DNA from: Leptospira ryugenii
Lineage (GTDB): Bacteria > Spirochaetota > Leptospiria > Leptospirales > Leptospiraceae
Reading direction: 5' to 3'
Length of the DNA: 64,000 nt
Assembly (NCBI RefSeq): GCF_003114855.1
Contig: NZ_BFBB01000003.1
Location: 685,077 to 749,076, forward strand
Under the pieces are notes generated by a model. The model had not been told where the DNA came from and searched no databases. It saw nothing but the letters and a program-made list of their open reading frames with translations. The translations under genes and the position numbers were made by a program. Positions 45,152 to 55,299 of the stretch are shown one piece after another. Each line of letters opens with the position of its first letter. Positions within the stretch are counted from its first letter, which is position 1.

Positions 45152-45625
45152 ATGAAAGAAAAATCTATTGGGATCGAGATTTGGCGCCACTTCTTGACGA
45201 TGCACCATGAAATCATCCAACAAATTGAAAGGGATCTAAGGGCCTCAGACTGCATTTCTTTGGTGTGGTATGATGTTTTGATCGTACTTGTGAGGAGTGG
45301 GAAAGATTCTCTATCTCTAAAAGAACTCCTTGCAGATTTAGTTCTCACAAAGAGTGCAGTCTCAAAACTATTGGATAGAATGGAAGTTGCTCACATGATC
45401 CGTAGGCGCCAATCTTCAGAGGATGGAAGGTCCTTGAGAATTGAAATTCTTCCAAAAGGAAAGGAAGCTGTGAAAGTTGCTTGGCCCATCTATAAGAATG
45501 GCATCCAAAAGTACTTTTTAGATGCCATACCCAAGGAAAGTCATTCAGACATATTACAGATGTTTATCGGAATACGTTCTCTGAATCACTCAACTCAGTC
45601 TTTTTCAAAGTTTACACCTGAGTGA
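45152..45625 (+). CDS. MarR-family transcriptional regulator
   Basis: The 157-residue protein has a winged helix-turn-helix: LSLKELLADLVLTKSAVSKLLDRMEVAHMIRRRQSSEDGRS includes the recognition helix and the wing DGRS motif of MarR regulators. N- and C-terminal helices form the dimer interface. No ligand or redox-cysteine signature is clear; a Cys occurs in the N-terminal helix region (SDCIS) and could sense oxidants. It is divergent from DoxX, with both operators between them. Its 3' end overlaps the serine hydrolase gene by 31 bp. Confidence 0.92.
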   Translation: MKEKSIGIEIWRHFLTMHHEIIQQIERDLRASDCISLVWYDVLIVLVRSGKDSLSLKELLADLVLTKSAVSKLLDRMEVAHMIRRRQSSEDGRSLRIEILPKGKEAVKVAWPIYKNGIQKYFLDAIPKESHSDILQMFIGIRSLNHSTQSFSKFTPE

Positions 45626-47358
45626 ACCAAAATTACCTTTCCATCTTTCTCTTTTAACTTTATGATTTCATTGAGATTACGTCCTTTTCCCTCTATTAAA
45701 AGAGTTTCTGGATCCAATACTTTGCAAAGATAGTCTACTTTCGAATTCCAATTCGCGAGTCTGTAATTCACAGCGATTACACAATATTGATTATCTTTAA
45801 AATATAAGTTAACTTTTGTTAAAATAGGAAATGCTTCTAAATTCCGATAGGTGCCTAAATACTTTGAATCTATCTGGTTAGTTTGTGCTATATTGAGAAT
45901 TCCGACACCAGCAACTCCTTTCTTTAAGGAAGACGATTGCAAAGTTAAGATAGTTTCTTTTGAAGTCTCCTCCATTTCCACAATCCATGATTCGAGTTCT
46001 TTTGGAGTTAGGTCAAAAAGTCCAAAAAATGCCTTCAATCGTAAATAAAATGCACCATCCTTCTCTTCTATTTGTAATGGAAGACCTGAAAAGATGAGCT
46101 CTCTTTTTTCTCCTTCTTCTTTTACCTCGATGATTCCATTTGAGGAAGCATAGAGCCCTGGACGAAAGATAGACTTTCGCAAACTTTTCTTATCTTGGAC
46201 AGAATGTATCTCATTGCCGAATCTCTTTTTCCAAAGAACCTTAAATATCTTCTCGGCTGACCCAGGTATGTCTTGGATATGGGCAGGGAACTGATTTCCA
46301 GCAATGAATACGGATATTTCTGATTCAGGATCATATAGCCAATGCGCAGCATAGGGAGGTAAAGATCCCGAATGGAAAGCAAGTTTTACGGATTTACCAT
46401 TCGACTGAAAATCATCTAACATCACTGTTAAACCAATCTGAAATGAGAAATCTAAAGGACTAGGCGATTGTAGTCTATGCATTTCTCGGAATGAATTTGC
46501 AGAGATTAGTCCATTTCGGTTTTGTTTACTCCTAAAGAAGGCGGCAAAAAATCTTTGCATATCCGCACCTGTCGTGGAGAGAGAACCTGCCGTGAGGTCT
46601 CGTATGATCGGTTTTGGCACCTTACTTGAAAATAATATGCCTTCATATCCATCGATGAGCGCTGTTGATTGTGCTTCATCTACCAAACTTGAATGTTCCA
46701 TACCAGCAACTTCAAATATATTCTTTTGGAAATAAGTTTCGATATCTAGATTGCTAGTTCTTTCAATCAATATGCCCAACAAGCCAAACCCTAGATTAGA
46801 ATAGGATGTGTATTGTCCTGGCTCTGCGGTCTGTGAATCTTTTAAAATTGAGAGCGATCGAATCCTTGCCTTCTGGATATCTGTATACTTTGAGGCACTA
46901 TCTAAAAAGAATTCATAACTTAAGTCAGATGGTAAACCAGATTGGTGTTTTAAAACATCTCTGATCGTGAAGTCACGAGCATTTTTGTTTTGTTTTGGAA
47001 TTTTTTTCAGCTCAGGAATGTAGCGAGCCAAGGGATCATCTAATGAAAGTTTTCCTCTATCTCGTAATTGCAATACGGCAATGGTTGTGAATAGCTTGGT
47101 TACACTCCCGATCTTATAACGATGTGGTTTTGTTTCCTTTCCTAAAAATCCTGATTCTTTTATATCCAAGCCATCTTGAAAGGCAAAAGTAATAGATTTA
47201 GATTTTGAGCCTACAAGTCCAGATAGGATTTCCTCAATTTCTGGTCCATATAAAGTCTTTTGCGCAGTTTCAGGAATCGAAAGGCAACCGAAAAACAGAA
47301 AAACTATGAAGGTGAAACAAATTTTAGAATACTCTTTACTACTAAAATGAAAAATCAT
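45595..47358 (-). CDS. Serine beta-lactamase-like lipoprotein (class C / esterase family)
   Basis: The 587-residue protein has a lipobox (FLFFGC) and a serine-hydrolase domain of the beta-lactamase/penicillin-binding type: catalytic SxxK in KIGSVTKLFTT, YSN in SYSNLGFGLLG and HSG in AFHSGSLPPY replacing KTG. The HSG triad is usual for esterase- or peptidase-type members (EstB, Pab87-like), so beta-lactam resistance should not be assumed. The C-terminal 200 residues form an extra beta-rich domain. Start at 47358 is taken because the signal peptide follows. Confidence 0.85.
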   Translation of the reverse strand: MIFHFSSKEYSKICFTFIVFLFFGCLSIPETAQKTLYGPEIEEILSGLVGSKSKSITFAFQDGLDIKESGFLGKETKPHRYKIGSVTKLFTTIAVLQLRDRGKLSLDDPLARYIPELKKIPKQNKNARDFTIRDVLKHQSGLPSDLSYEFFLDSASKYTDIQKARIRSLSILKDSQTAEPGQYTSYSNLGFGLLGILIERTSNLDIETYFQKNIFEVAGMEHSSLVDEAQSTALIDGYEGILFSSKVPKPIIRDLTAGSLSTTGADMQRFFAAFFRSKQNRNGLISANSFREMHRLQSPSPLDFSFQIGLTVMLDDFQSNGKSVKLAFHSGSLPPYAAHWLYDPESEISVFIAGNQFPAHIQDIPGSAEKIFKVLWKKRFGNEIHSVQDKKSLRKSIFRPGLYASSNGIIEVKEEGEKRELIFSGLPLQIEEKDGAFYLRLKAFFGLFDLTPKELESWIVEMEETSKETILTLQSSSLKKGVAGVGILNIAQTNQIDSKYLGTYRNLEAFPILTKVNLYFKDNQYCVIAVNYRLANWNSKVDYLCKVLDPETLLIEGKGRNLNEIIKLKEKDGKVILVHSGVNFEKD

Positions 47359-47426
47359 ACTTCCAAATTTTGAAAGCCTATTGATTCGTAAAGTTTGAAT
47401 GGTATTAAATTTGGGAAGAAGCAAGA

Positions 47427-47451
47427 TTGGGGAGTGAATGCTACTCCCCAA
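47427..47451 (-). terminator. Terminator of the topoisomerase operon
   Basis: TTGGGGAGT and ACTCCCCAA form a perfect 9-bp stem with a 7-base loop. On the minus strand the arm is followed by a T-rich stretch. It lies between the stop of the topoisomerase B gene and the serine hydrolase start. Confidence 0.65.
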
Positions 47452-47467
47452 GGAGTGAATTGAAATG

Positions 47468-49594
47468 TTAGTCTTGGATTACACTCATCGCGTATTCAGA
47501 GATTGCCTCCCTTCTCTTTTCCGCGTAGTCTTTATGAAACCATAAATCCTGGATGTTTTTAGCACTTTTTTTATTACCGATCGTAATCACAGTCATACAA
47601 TGGTCGACTGCATATTTCATGGCTTCTTTTCCAGTTTCACCCAAACCTTTGTTACGTTTCTTTCTTGTAATCTCCGCACCGGATTTGTTAACCTTTGCCA
47701 CCAATTTCTCATAATCTGCGTCATCAATACAAAACACAGTTTCCTTCTTTGCATCTTTCCATTTCACATCTACTTCGTAAAGAGGAGCAGAGGATACAGC
47801 GACAAAACCTAGATCGAAGAGCTCTGGCCAATATTCATAGAAAAAGGATAGCATGAGCGAACGAATGGCATAGCCGTCAAAATCTGCATCGGTGATGATA
47901 CTGATTTTATCATAGTTTAATTCATCAATCGACTTTACCTTTGTATCCAATGGCAATCCTACAATAGCTACTATATTCTTTAACTCTTCATTCTGTAATG
48001 CTTTTGCGAGTGACATACCTTTACAATTCAATGGCTTGCCACGCAAAGGAAATAGGCCATGTAATTTCGGATTTCTTGCAGGTCTCAAACCTGCAATGGC
48101 TGAGTCCCCTTCTGCTATGAAAAGGATACGCCCTTCATCATTTGCTTTGCCTGTAGGAGGCATAAGTTTCGGGATATTTGTCTTGGATGCTTTACGTAAT
48201 CCTTTTTGTGCATCTTCCAATTGTTTTAACTGGGTGCGACGCTCCATCACCATTTTGATTTCTTCGATGAGACCCGTTTTCTTTAAGAATTTTTCCAAAT
48301 GTTTATCTACGGCCTTACGTATATCTTCGTTTAGGTCGTTGATTAGATAAGATTTATCTTGTGATTTAAAACGAGGATTGAGAATGCGTAAGTTTACATA
48401 CATATGAAACACGCTTCTAACATCATTTCTCGTACACTGTGTATTTAATTTTTTCTCTAAAGAAACGATTTGTGATTTTTTTCTTACTTCATCACAAATC
48501 CGATTTTCCAGGTATTCAATCGCCGATCCACCCTGAGGACAAAAAATGGAATTTACCCAAGTTAGAGTTTTGTTTTGGCCAACTACCAGATAAGTGTCCA
48601 TGTTGATCTGAGAAGAGGATGCTTTATCCGCATAATCCATTTTGTAGTAAACCATCTCGGAATTACTAAAAATCTCATCAAAACCTTTCTTAAATTTATA
48701 CTTTTCTTTGCCTGATTTGTGAATGAAAACAACTTCCAAACCAGGATTGGACATGGCGATATCCTGCAAATATTGTTTCACCAAATCAATATTAAACGAC
48801 ACATCAAGTTTATTGAAATATTCAGGGTTTAACTCAAACTCTACAGTTGTTCCATGGTCTTCTTTCTTTGCTGTTTCTATCTGAGCGAACATACCCGCTT
48901 TTTCGGATGGTGCTTTGAGTTGTTTGATTTGTTCTGCGCTTAAAAGCGGACAATCTGTAAAGGTTCCATGTTCGTCAAAATAAAGTTGGACACGCTCTGT
49001 GTCCTCTTTGGAAAGTTTGAATCCTCTGATTACTTTCTTGACATCGTCATGGATGGTGAACATTTTTTTGTATGCTTTCCCATTGTTAATCGTTTTTACG
49101 CGAAAAAACGAAGAGACGATTCTAACCAGCGAAATACCCACACCATTCTGTCCAGCAACATGATCTTCTTTGACTTTATCATCAAAGTTTTCACCATACA
49201 TCAAATGTAAATATACACCTTCTGCATTTTCGGCAGGTATACCTCTACCATTGTCCTGGATTGTGACTCGTTTGCGATCCGTTGACAACTGAACTATGAG
49301 TTTGTTCATTTTGTCCTTTTCGGGAATGGACCTATCATTTAAATTCTTCCGGTATTCATCTACACAGTTCATACATGCTTCATCAAGACATTTGATTTTG
49401 GCAGGTATGTCAGAAAGCTCCTCATGGCTAATGTCGTAGTTTCCGGACTGGTCTTTTTTAAAAAAGTGTTGTTCGAATGTGGACAAAGAGTTTTGCCCAA
49501 GCCACATACCAGTTCTCATGCGGACGTGTTCTACGTGTGATAATTTCTTAAAATTTCGCGAATTTCCTGAGGTTTTTTCAGTTTTCTGAGCCAT
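47468..49594 (-). CDS. Type IIA DNA topoisomerase, ATPase/Toprim subunit (GyrB/ParE-like, divergent)
   Basis: The 708-residue subunit has a GHKL ATPase with [16 protein letters not shown] (N-box), IQDNGRGIP and [12 protein letters not shown] (G2), then a transducer domain and a Toprim domain with [10 protein letters not shown] and [13 protein letters not shown] carrying the metal-binding acidic residues. GyrB has GGLHGVG; here it is AGQNGVG, and [11 protein letters not shown] resembles Top2/T4 more than GyrB. All catalytic residues are present. The A-subunit gene lies 3 bases upstream, so they form one operon and presumably one enzyme that passes one duplex through another. Confidence 0.9.
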   Translation of the reverse strand: MAQKTEKTSGNSRNFKKLSHVEHVRMRTGMWLGQNSLSTFEQHFFKKDQSGNYDISHEELSDIPAKIKCLDEACMNCVDEYRKNLNDRSIPEKDKMNKLIVQLSTDRKRVTIQDNGRGIPAENAEGVYLHLMYGENFDDKVKEDHVAGQNGVGISLVRIVSSFFRVKTINNGKAYKKMFTIHDDVKKVIRGFKLSKEDTERVQLYFDEHGTFTDCPLLSAEQIKQLKAPSEKAGMFAQIETAKKEDHGTTVEFELNPEYFNKLDVSFNIDLVKQYLQDIAMSNPGLEVVFIHKSGKEKYKFKKGFDEIFSNSEMVYYKMDYADKASSSQINMDTYLVVGQNKTLTWVNSIFCPQGGSAIEYLENRICDEVRKKSQIVSLEKKLNTQCTRNDVRSVFHMYVNLRILNPRFKSQDKSYLINDLNEDIRKAVDKHLEKFLKKTGLIEEIKMVMERRTQLKQLEDAQKGLRKASKTNIPKLMPPTGKANDEGRILFIAEGDSAIAGLRPARNPKLHGLFPLRGKPLNCKGMSLAKALQNEELKNIVAIVGLPLDTKVKSIDELNYDKISIITDADFDGYAIRSLMLSFFYEYWPELFDLGFVAVSSAPLYEVDVKWKDAKKETVFCIDDADYEKLVAKVNKSGAEITRKKRNKGLGETGKEAMKYAVDHCMTVITIGNKKSAKNIQDLWFHKDYAEKRREAISEYAMSVIQD

Positions 49595-49597
49595 AAA

Positions 49598-50968
49598 TTA
49601 TTTTGGATCCCATTTTGTTTTCAGCTCATCGAGCTCTTGCACCATAAAGCCTGTTAGTTTTTTATCATCTTTTTGAAGGGCCGTATACTCTGCAAATTTT
49701 GTCTTTGCTTCTACTATTGCCTCTTCACACTTTTTCACTTCTTCCAAAGTCATTCTGTAGACAGGTATACTCGACAACCATTCAAAATATACAAACTTTG
49801 AGGCCTTCAATTTCTCTTCAAAATCCTTTTTGGATTTGATTCCAGTTACTTTTTCATTCCACTTTTCTTTAATAAATCGAATGAGTTCTGAGTTTCTATC
49901 GATCTTTTCTTTTTCTAATCCTGCTAGTCTTTTGAATCGGCGGATTAAATGTGTCTTTCTAAAGTCACAGAAACGTTTGATTAGCTCCTCAGGTGTAAAG
50001 TTCTTTAACTTTCCTTCGTGAGTGATGATATTTACAGTAAGAACTTCATTGCTCTCTTTTGAGAAAAGCGCCATTAATTCCTTGTCGGAAGGCTCTTCTC
50101 CTTTTTTCGCAATCAACTCAATCTTGAATGTTTGGCTGGAGTGGTCGACGTAGTCCTTTAACCAATTGTCCTTTTTCTCAATGATATCATCTAAGTAGAG
50201 GATCACTTTTTCTCTGTTCCAATTCATTGGAGCATCGGTGAGATACAGCTTTCCATCCTCGCGACGGAAACCAAAAGTAGTAGACATGACAGTAGAACCA
50301 TTGTCATTTTTGGAAAGTTTGACCTCTCCACCGTATCCTTTGTACCAAGGAGTGATTTTTTTTGTTTTCCCAGTCTTTAAGTAGGAAACCTGAGAGTCGA
50401 TGACATCGGACAATTTGTGACCTGGGATGAAACAACGAAATCCCGTTGCTATCCCTTGGATGTTATTTAAGAGGACAACTGGTATTTTACCTACAAAGTG
50501 GATAGGCTCATCTTCCGTTTCATCATAATTTTTTACATAATCTATGTCTGGTAAACTCTCAAAAAAACCAATGTCTTTCGCAAAGTCAGATAATTTAACT
50601 TCTGTATAACGAGGAGATGCGATTGCATTTGGATCTAGTACATCTCCAAATGTACCTTCGCCGTGGACTAAAGGGAAGTTATTGGCAAAAGCAAAGTCTT
50701 GTGCCATTTGGGAAAGTGCATCTTGAATAGAACGATCCCCATGAGGGTGGTAACCCATAGCCAAGCCTGCTACTTTAACTGTTTTTGTGTGTCGATTTCG
50801 CGCATCCGAATTCCACATCGCCCAAAGAATTCGTCGTTGAACAGGCTTTAAACCATCGATTTCATGAGGAATGGCTCTGGAATCACATACATACCGCGAG
50901 TATTTTCGTTGGTCGTCGTGGACCTGATCTTCAAAGGGGCGCCTGGGGAATTGATCTTCGTTCTTCAT
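49598..50968 (-). CDS. Type IIA DNA topoisomerase, DNA-cleavage subunit, compact (ParC/GyrA-like)
   Basis: The roughly 456-residue subunit has the winged-helix cleavage core: [35 protein letters not shown], and catalytic Tyr121 in [11 protein letters not shown]. GyrA and ParC have about 750-870 residues; this protein ends after the coiled-coil/tower region and lacks the C-terminal beta-pinwheel that wraps DNA, so true gyrase activity (negative supercoiling) is unlikely. The ASPRY context is that of eukaryotic Top2. Start is ATG 50968 or GTG 50983; neither has a good ribosome-binding site. Confidence 0.88.
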   Translation of the reverse strand: MKNEDQFPRRPFEDQVHDDQRKYSRYVCDSRAIPHEIDGLKPVQRRILWAMWNSDARNRHTKTVKVAGLAMGYHPHGDRSIQDALSQMAQDFAFANNFPLVHGEGTFGDVLDPNAIASPRYTEVKLSDFAKDIGFFESLPDIDYVKNYDETEDEPIHFVGKIPVVLLNNIQGIATGFRCFIPGHKLSDVIDSQVSYLKTGKTKKITPWYKGYGGEVKLSKNDNGSTVMSTTFGFRREDGKLYLTDAPMNWNREKVILYLDDIIEKKDNWLKDYVDHSSQTFKIELIAKKGEEPSDKELMALFSKESNEVLTVNIITHEGKLKNFTPEELIKRFCDFRKTHLIRRFKRLAGLEKEKIDRNSELIRFIKEKWNEKVTGIKSKKDFEEKLKASKFVYFEWLSSIPVYRMTLEEVKKCEEAIVEAKTKFAEYTALQKDDKKLTGFMVQELDELKTKWDPK

Positions 50969-51048
50969 GATACCAAATGACACAGAGAATGGGTGAATTG
51001 ACTTGTCAATCCGTTTTCCCTTTTTAGATTGGCGGTACGGTCTCTTCT

Positions 51049-51921
51049 ATGTCTCCCAAAATGCAATTTTCACCCCGAATCTATTGGTTTTTTTGCATTT
51101 TCACATTTTTTTTCTTCTCTACCTGTTCGCTTCCTTCCTTTCGCAAACAAAGCACAGAAAAGGCAGTGGAACCAGCTCTCTTTCTGTACCACAAATACCC
51201 AAAAAAGTTAAATCCTAAATTCTTCCAAGAAGGCAGTAGCCACTACCAAATGGTGGAGAGAAACAGAGTCGATGGAGTGCCAAAAGTGTCTTCTTTGGAC
51301 CTCACATTGCTCGTCTACGACCAAGAGTTCCTTACAGAAATACGTTCTTCCTTTCCCAATAGCGCATTCCCTCTCTACAAATTGATTTGGAAAAAAAGGT
51401 ATGGCACCTACTCAATCGAAGAAGGTGAGCAAAGATTTACTGTAGACTATGAATCCTTATCCTCCGGAGAAGTGACGGCAAATGATCTGCTCACACTCCT
51501 CAAAACATTTTCTCATGCCAAAGAGAAGACAGTTAGCATACGCGAATCAAAATCCTTTGTACTAGATGGGGAGCAAGCATTCTTAGAAGCAGAATCGATC
51601 AGCATTGGTCCAGAACATACATTCAAGTGGCAAAACATGCCACCAAAATCGGATAGAGAGAATTTAAAGGCCAGCTTTCAGTCGTTAAATGGAAACGATT
51701 TACAATTCAAAACTGCATCCGAGCACTATGATTTTCTTCAGATCCAATTTGAATCAGATACGATCCAAAAGAACAAATTGTATTATCGACCTATCTTTTC
51801 AGAAGGAGGAAAAGAGATATACATCCTTCCTCCTCTCATCAACCAATCGCCTACTCTACCGAAAGAACCTCTCGGTTTTGAACGATATGGTATTTTTTTA
51901 TATCATGAGGAGACCAAATGA
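51049..51921 (+). CDS. Lipoprotein of unknown function
   Basis: The roughly 290-residue product has a long hydrophobic signal peptide ending in FFFSTC, a weak lipobox. The body shows no recognised domain. An ATG at 51061 is an alternative start. Its stop overlaps the gltX start (ATGA) and it is presumably co-transcribed with gltX. Confidence 0.65.
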   Translation: MSPKMQFSPRIYWFFCIFTFFFFSTCSLPSFRKQSTEKAVEPALFLYHKYPKKLNPKFFQEGSSHYQMVERNRVDGVPKVSSLDLTLLVYDQEFLTEIRSSFPNSAFPLYKLIWKKRYGTYSIEEGEQRFTVDYESLSSGEVTANDLLTLLKTFSHAKEKTVSIRESKSFVLDGEQAFLEAESISIGPEHTFKWQNMPPKSDRENLKASFQSLNGNDLQFKTASEHYDFLQIQFESDTIQKNKLYYRPIFSEGGKEIYILPPLINQSPTLPKEPLGFERYGIFLYHEETK

Positions 51922-53474
51922 CAATGAAAGAGGTGCGCACTCGATTTGCCCCTTCCCCTTCCGGTTTTTTACATGTTGGTGGAGCAAGAACTGCTCTCTT
52001 CAACTATTTGTACGCAAAGGCTACGGGGGGAAAGTTTTTACTCCGCGTTGAAGATACGGATCGGGATCGATCAACAGAAGCTTCGTTCCAAATTATATTA
52101 GAATCCTTAAAATGGTTAGGCATGGATTGGGATGAGGGACCAGGAGTGGGTGGACCGAATGGCCCCTACACACAATCCGAAAGACTTCCGATCTACCAAG
52201 AACACACTGATCGTTTGATCAAAGAAAACAAAGCCTACCGTTGCTTTTGTACACCGGAAGAATTGGAAAACAAAAAGAAACAGGCTGAGTCTATGGGGAT
52301 TCCTTATCTCTACGATGGGAAATGTAGCAACCTCTCTGAAGCAGAAATCCAAGAAAAGTTAAGTGCAAAACAAGCCTATACTGTTCGATTCCGAATCCCA
52401 AATAAAATTGTCATCGTTGATGACATCATCCAAGGCAAAGTCAAATTCGAATCCAAATTGATAGGTGACTTCATCATCGTAAAATCCGATGGTTTTCCAT
52501 CATATAACTATGCGGTTGTGATTGATGATGCTCTCATGAGCATTACACATGTGATCCGAGGAGTGGGACATCTCTCCAATACCCCAAGGCAAATTCTCAT
52601 TGGCGAAGCCTTCGGTTTTCCGATACCACAGTTCGCACACGTTAGTGAAATCGTCGGTGCCGATGGGAAAAAACTCTCAAAACGGGCAGGCGCAACTTCC
52701 GTTCTTGCATTCAGAGACTTGGGTTACCTTCCGGAGACTATGCGAAACTATATGGCACTTCTCGGATGGACATCGCCTGATGGAAGAGAGTTTTTGCCTG
52801 ATGAGGAGCTTTGTAAACTCTTTGATATTGCTCGCTGTTCTAAATCACCAGCCACCTTTGATGTTTTCAAAAAGTTAAAAGAAGAAGAAAAAGAGTCTGT
52901 CGACTTCAATAAGTTAGATGCAAATGGATTAGCTGAATACCTCAATCCAAAATCTAAACTCAATTGGATGTCCAATAAATTGATACGTGACATACCTATT
53001 GCTCGACTCGGAAAAGAAATGGTTCCTTTCTTACAAGAATCTAAAATTCCCAATGAGTATAAATCTGGCGAACATCCAAAACTATTGGAAATTTTGGATA
53101 AGGTACGTGTATATCTGGACAGATTGTTACAAGCACCACCTTACATTGAAGAATTCTTTTTGGAAGATATCCAATTTGAGAATGAGGAAGCCAAAAACCT
53201 TGTCTTGGAAGGAAACGGAAAGCTCGTAGCCAAAGGTTTTTACGAAGTTATCAAGAATGCCAATGCGGTGTCAGCTGATGATTTTTCTGCGGCCTTCAAA
53301 ACCGTGGGGGAAAAGACAGGCGAAAAAGGAAAAACTCTCTTTATGCCCATCCGCTCTATAACCACCGGAAAGTCCCATGGATTGGAATTACCCATTTTGT
53401 TTTCTCTCTTAGGGAAGGAACAATTGGTAAAGAGAATGGATAAACTTGCAACACAGTTGCAAATAGACCTCTAA
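51918..53474 (+). CDS. gltX: Glutamyl-tRNA synthetase
   Basis: GltX charges tRNA-Glu and in many bacteria also tRNA-Gln. The 518-residue class I synthetase starts [25 protein letters not shown], with HVGG as the HIGH motif, and has [12 protein letters not shown] as the KMSKS-type motif. The helical anticodon-binding domain follows. A GGAGA sequence precedes the ATG that overlaps the previous stop. Confidence 0.96.
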   Translation: MTMKEVRTRFAPSPSGFLHVGGARTALFNYLYAKATGGKFLLRVEDTDRDRSTEASFQIILESLKWLGMDWDEGPGVGGPNGPYTQSERLPIYQEHTDRLIKENKAYRCFCTPEELENKKKQAESMGIPYLYDGKCSNLSEAEIQEKLSAKQAYTVRFRIPNKIVIVDDIIQGKVKFESKLIGDFIIVKSDGFPSYNYAVVIDDALMSITHVIRGVGHLSNTPRQILIGEAFGFPIPQFAHVSEIVGADGKKLSKRAGATSVLAFRDLGYLPETMRNYMALLGWTSPDGREFLPDEELCKLFDIARCSKSPATFDVFKKLKEEEKESVDFNKLDANGLAEYLNPKSKLNWMSNKLIRDIPIARLGKEMVPFLQESKIPNEYKSGEHPKLLEILDKVRVYLDRLLQAPPYIEEFFLEDIQFENEEAKNLVLEGNGKLVAKGFYEVIKNANAVSADDFSAAFKTVGEKTGEKGKTLFMPIRSITTGKSHGLELPILFSLLGKEQLVKRMDKLATQLQIDL

Positions 53475-53515
53475 AGAGACAATATTTTTTAGAAAAACCC
53501 CGAATTTCTACGTAA

Positions 53516-53550
53516 GGAGAGATTTTTGTCTTTTTTTCTCTCCTTTTTTT
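53516..53550 (+). terminator. Rho-independent terminator after gltX
   Basis: GGAGAGA pairs with TCTCTCC across a T-rich loop and is followed by seven T. It lies 41 bases after the gltX stop. Confidence 0.75.
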
Positions 53551-53589
53551 CGTATACTTTGCAATAAAGGAGTCCTACCAAGAAATTTA

Positions 53590-54189
53590 ATGGGAATCAT
53601 CGAAGACACGAGCCTACTTTTGACTCCTTCGCAAGGCTCCTATGCTATGTTCCTCCCTCCCGATATGGCTTCTGTGAAGCTCTTCCGCCGAGAACTCCGC
53701 AAGACTCTCAGAGACAACCAATTCAATGACAACAACATCATGCAAATTGAACTTGCTGCCGATGAAGCACTTACCAATTCCATTGCAGCCAATGTTTGCA
53801 ATGACTGTGATGAAACCATTATTTGTCGCTGGCGCATCGTAGGCTCCAAATTCACTCTTTATGTTTTGGATTATGGCTCCGGTCTACGAAACGATGAGCC
53901 TATGCAGGACAACGACCCAGAATTACTCCGTACCAATAACGCCCTTTGTTTTACAAACTTCATAGAAAACATACGCACCTACCAAAACAAAAGACCCAAG
54001 GCTCTTCCCTACAATGGAACAGACCAAAAACATAAGAATGTGGGAAAAGGCTTGAAAATAATCAATGCCATGATGGACTCCGTTAAAGTAATGTTTCACG
54101 GAGAAGGTGTGGTGGGAGAAGTACCCCAAGGCTTTAAAGTCATGGGTTCAATACTTGCTCTTGAATACGATCGCACCAAACATCTATAA
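53590..54189 (+). CDS. Anti-sigma-factor-like serine kinase (RsbW-type ATPase)
   Basis: The 199-residue protein is a stand-alone GHKL ATPase. The N-box is IMQIELAADEALTNSIAANV and a DYGSGLRN segment corresponds to the G1 box; GKGLKIINAMMDSV is the G2 lid. Such proteins (RsbW/SpoIIAB-like) phosphorylate anti-anti-sigma factors or bind partners. An insertion of about 30 residues between G1 and G2 is unusual. No sigma factor or antagonist gene is adjacent. Confidence 0.82.
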   Translation: MGIIEDTSLLLTPSQGSYAMFLPPDMASVKLFRRELRKTLRDNQFNDNNIMQIELAADEALTNSIAANVCNDCDETIICRWRIVGSKFTLYVLDYGSGLRNDEPMQDNDPELLRTNNALCFTNFIENIRTYQNKRPKALPYNGTDQKHKNVGKGLKIINAMMDSVKVMFHGEGVVGEVPQGFKVMGSILALEYDRTKHL

Positions 54190-55299
54190 TTGATCCTACA
54201 TGTAAACACCTCTCGAGAGTGGAGAGGCGGCGAACAACAGTTATACTACCTTTCTTCTGGATTAAAGTCTGCTGAGATCCCCCAACTTGTAGTCGGCATT
54301 CCCAATTCACCTCTTGAAGAAAGGTGCCAACAAGATGGAATTCCTTTCTACGGTTTGGAAATGCGGGGAGAATGGGACTTTAAAGCAGCGAAGCAAATTC
54401 GGAACCTATGTAAATCCCAAGAGGCAAAACTCATCCATGCACATACGGGACATGCGCACACTTTGTCCTTATTAGCAAAGCGAAACCACCTGAAGATTCC
54501 TTTAATTGTTTCCCGTAGAGTAGATTTTAAACCTGCGACCAACTTCTTTTCACGGTGGAAATACAAACATAAGGCGATCGATTATTTTCTACCTGTCTCC
54601 ATGAAAATCAGATCAATCATGGCTGAGGCGGGCATTAGTCCTGAGAAATTAATCACCGTTTACTCTGGTATCGATACAAAACGATTTCATAAACTCCCAT
54701 CGGCCGATGCATTGAGAGAAGAGTTTGGCATTTCCAAAAAAACATCGGTGATTGGTAATATTGCTGCACTCGTTGACCACAAGGACCAAGAAACACTGAT
54801 TAGGGCAATCTCATTGGTAAAAACAGATATCCCTTTTAAGGTAATTATCGTTGGCGAAGGTAAACTTGAAAAAAGATTAAAATCTTTGAGTAGCGAACTT
54901 GGACTCAATGAGAAGGTAATATTTACAGGTTACCGAACAGAGATTCCAGAATTTTTATCCCTTTTCGATATCTTTACTTTAACATCAAAAGAAGAAGGAT
55001 TGGGTACATCCGTACTGGATGCGATGGCAAGTGGACTGCCGGTTGTAGCTACCAGAGGCGGTGGAATTGCGGAAATGTTAACTGAGGGCAAAGGGGCGCT
55101 TCTCTCCGATGTTGGTGATGTGGAACATTTAGCAAAGTCTTATGAAAGTTTACTCCAATCCGAGTCTTTGCGTGACGAGTTTGGAGCATTTAACAAAAAT
55201 TCTGTGAAACGATTTACCTACCAAAACACTGTAGAAAAAACCAAACTCATCTACTTCTCACTGCTCGGAAATACCATTCATGGGCTTGGGCAAAAATGA
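54190..55299 (+). CDS. Glycosyltransferase family 4-type protein
   Basis: The 369-residue GT-B enzyme has an N-terminal RGGEQQLYYLSSGL segment and the C-terminal donor domain with VIGNIAALVDHKDQETLI, VIVGEGKLEKRLKSL and SKEEGLGTSVLDAMASGLPVVAT, the E-x7-E nucleotide-sugar motif. Start is TTG directly after the previous TAA. It probably builds envelope polysaccharide or a glycolipid; donor and acceptor unknown. Its stop overlaps polA. Confidence 0.88.
   Translation: MILHVNTSREWRGGEQQLYYLSSGLKSAEIPQLVVGIPNSPLEERCQQDGIPFYGLEMRGEWDFKAAKQIRNLCKSQEAKLIHAHTGHAHTLSLLAKRNHLKIPLIVSRRVDFKPATNFFSRWKYKHKAIDYFLPVSMKIRSIMAEAGISPEKLITVYSGIDTKRFHKLPSADALREEFGISKKTSVIGNIAALVDHKDQETLIRAISLVKTDIPFKVIIVGEGKLEKRLKSLSSELGLNEKVIFTGYRTEIPEFLSLFDIFTLTSKEEGLGTSVLDAMASGLPVVATRGGGIAEMLTEGKGALLSDVGDVEHLAKSYESLLQSESLRDEFGAFNKNSVKRFTYQNTVEKTKLIYFSLLGNTIHGLGQK

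Noticed and set aside
45595..47358. Antibiotic-resistance beta-lactamase
   Set aside because: The third motif is HSG rather than KTG, and the large extra domain and lipobox fit esterase or peptidase members better.
49598..50968. Truncated gyrA
   Set aside because: The gene ends naturally in an operon with its partner and the compact length resembles phage T4-type subunits; the cleavage core is complete, so it is not a pseudogene.
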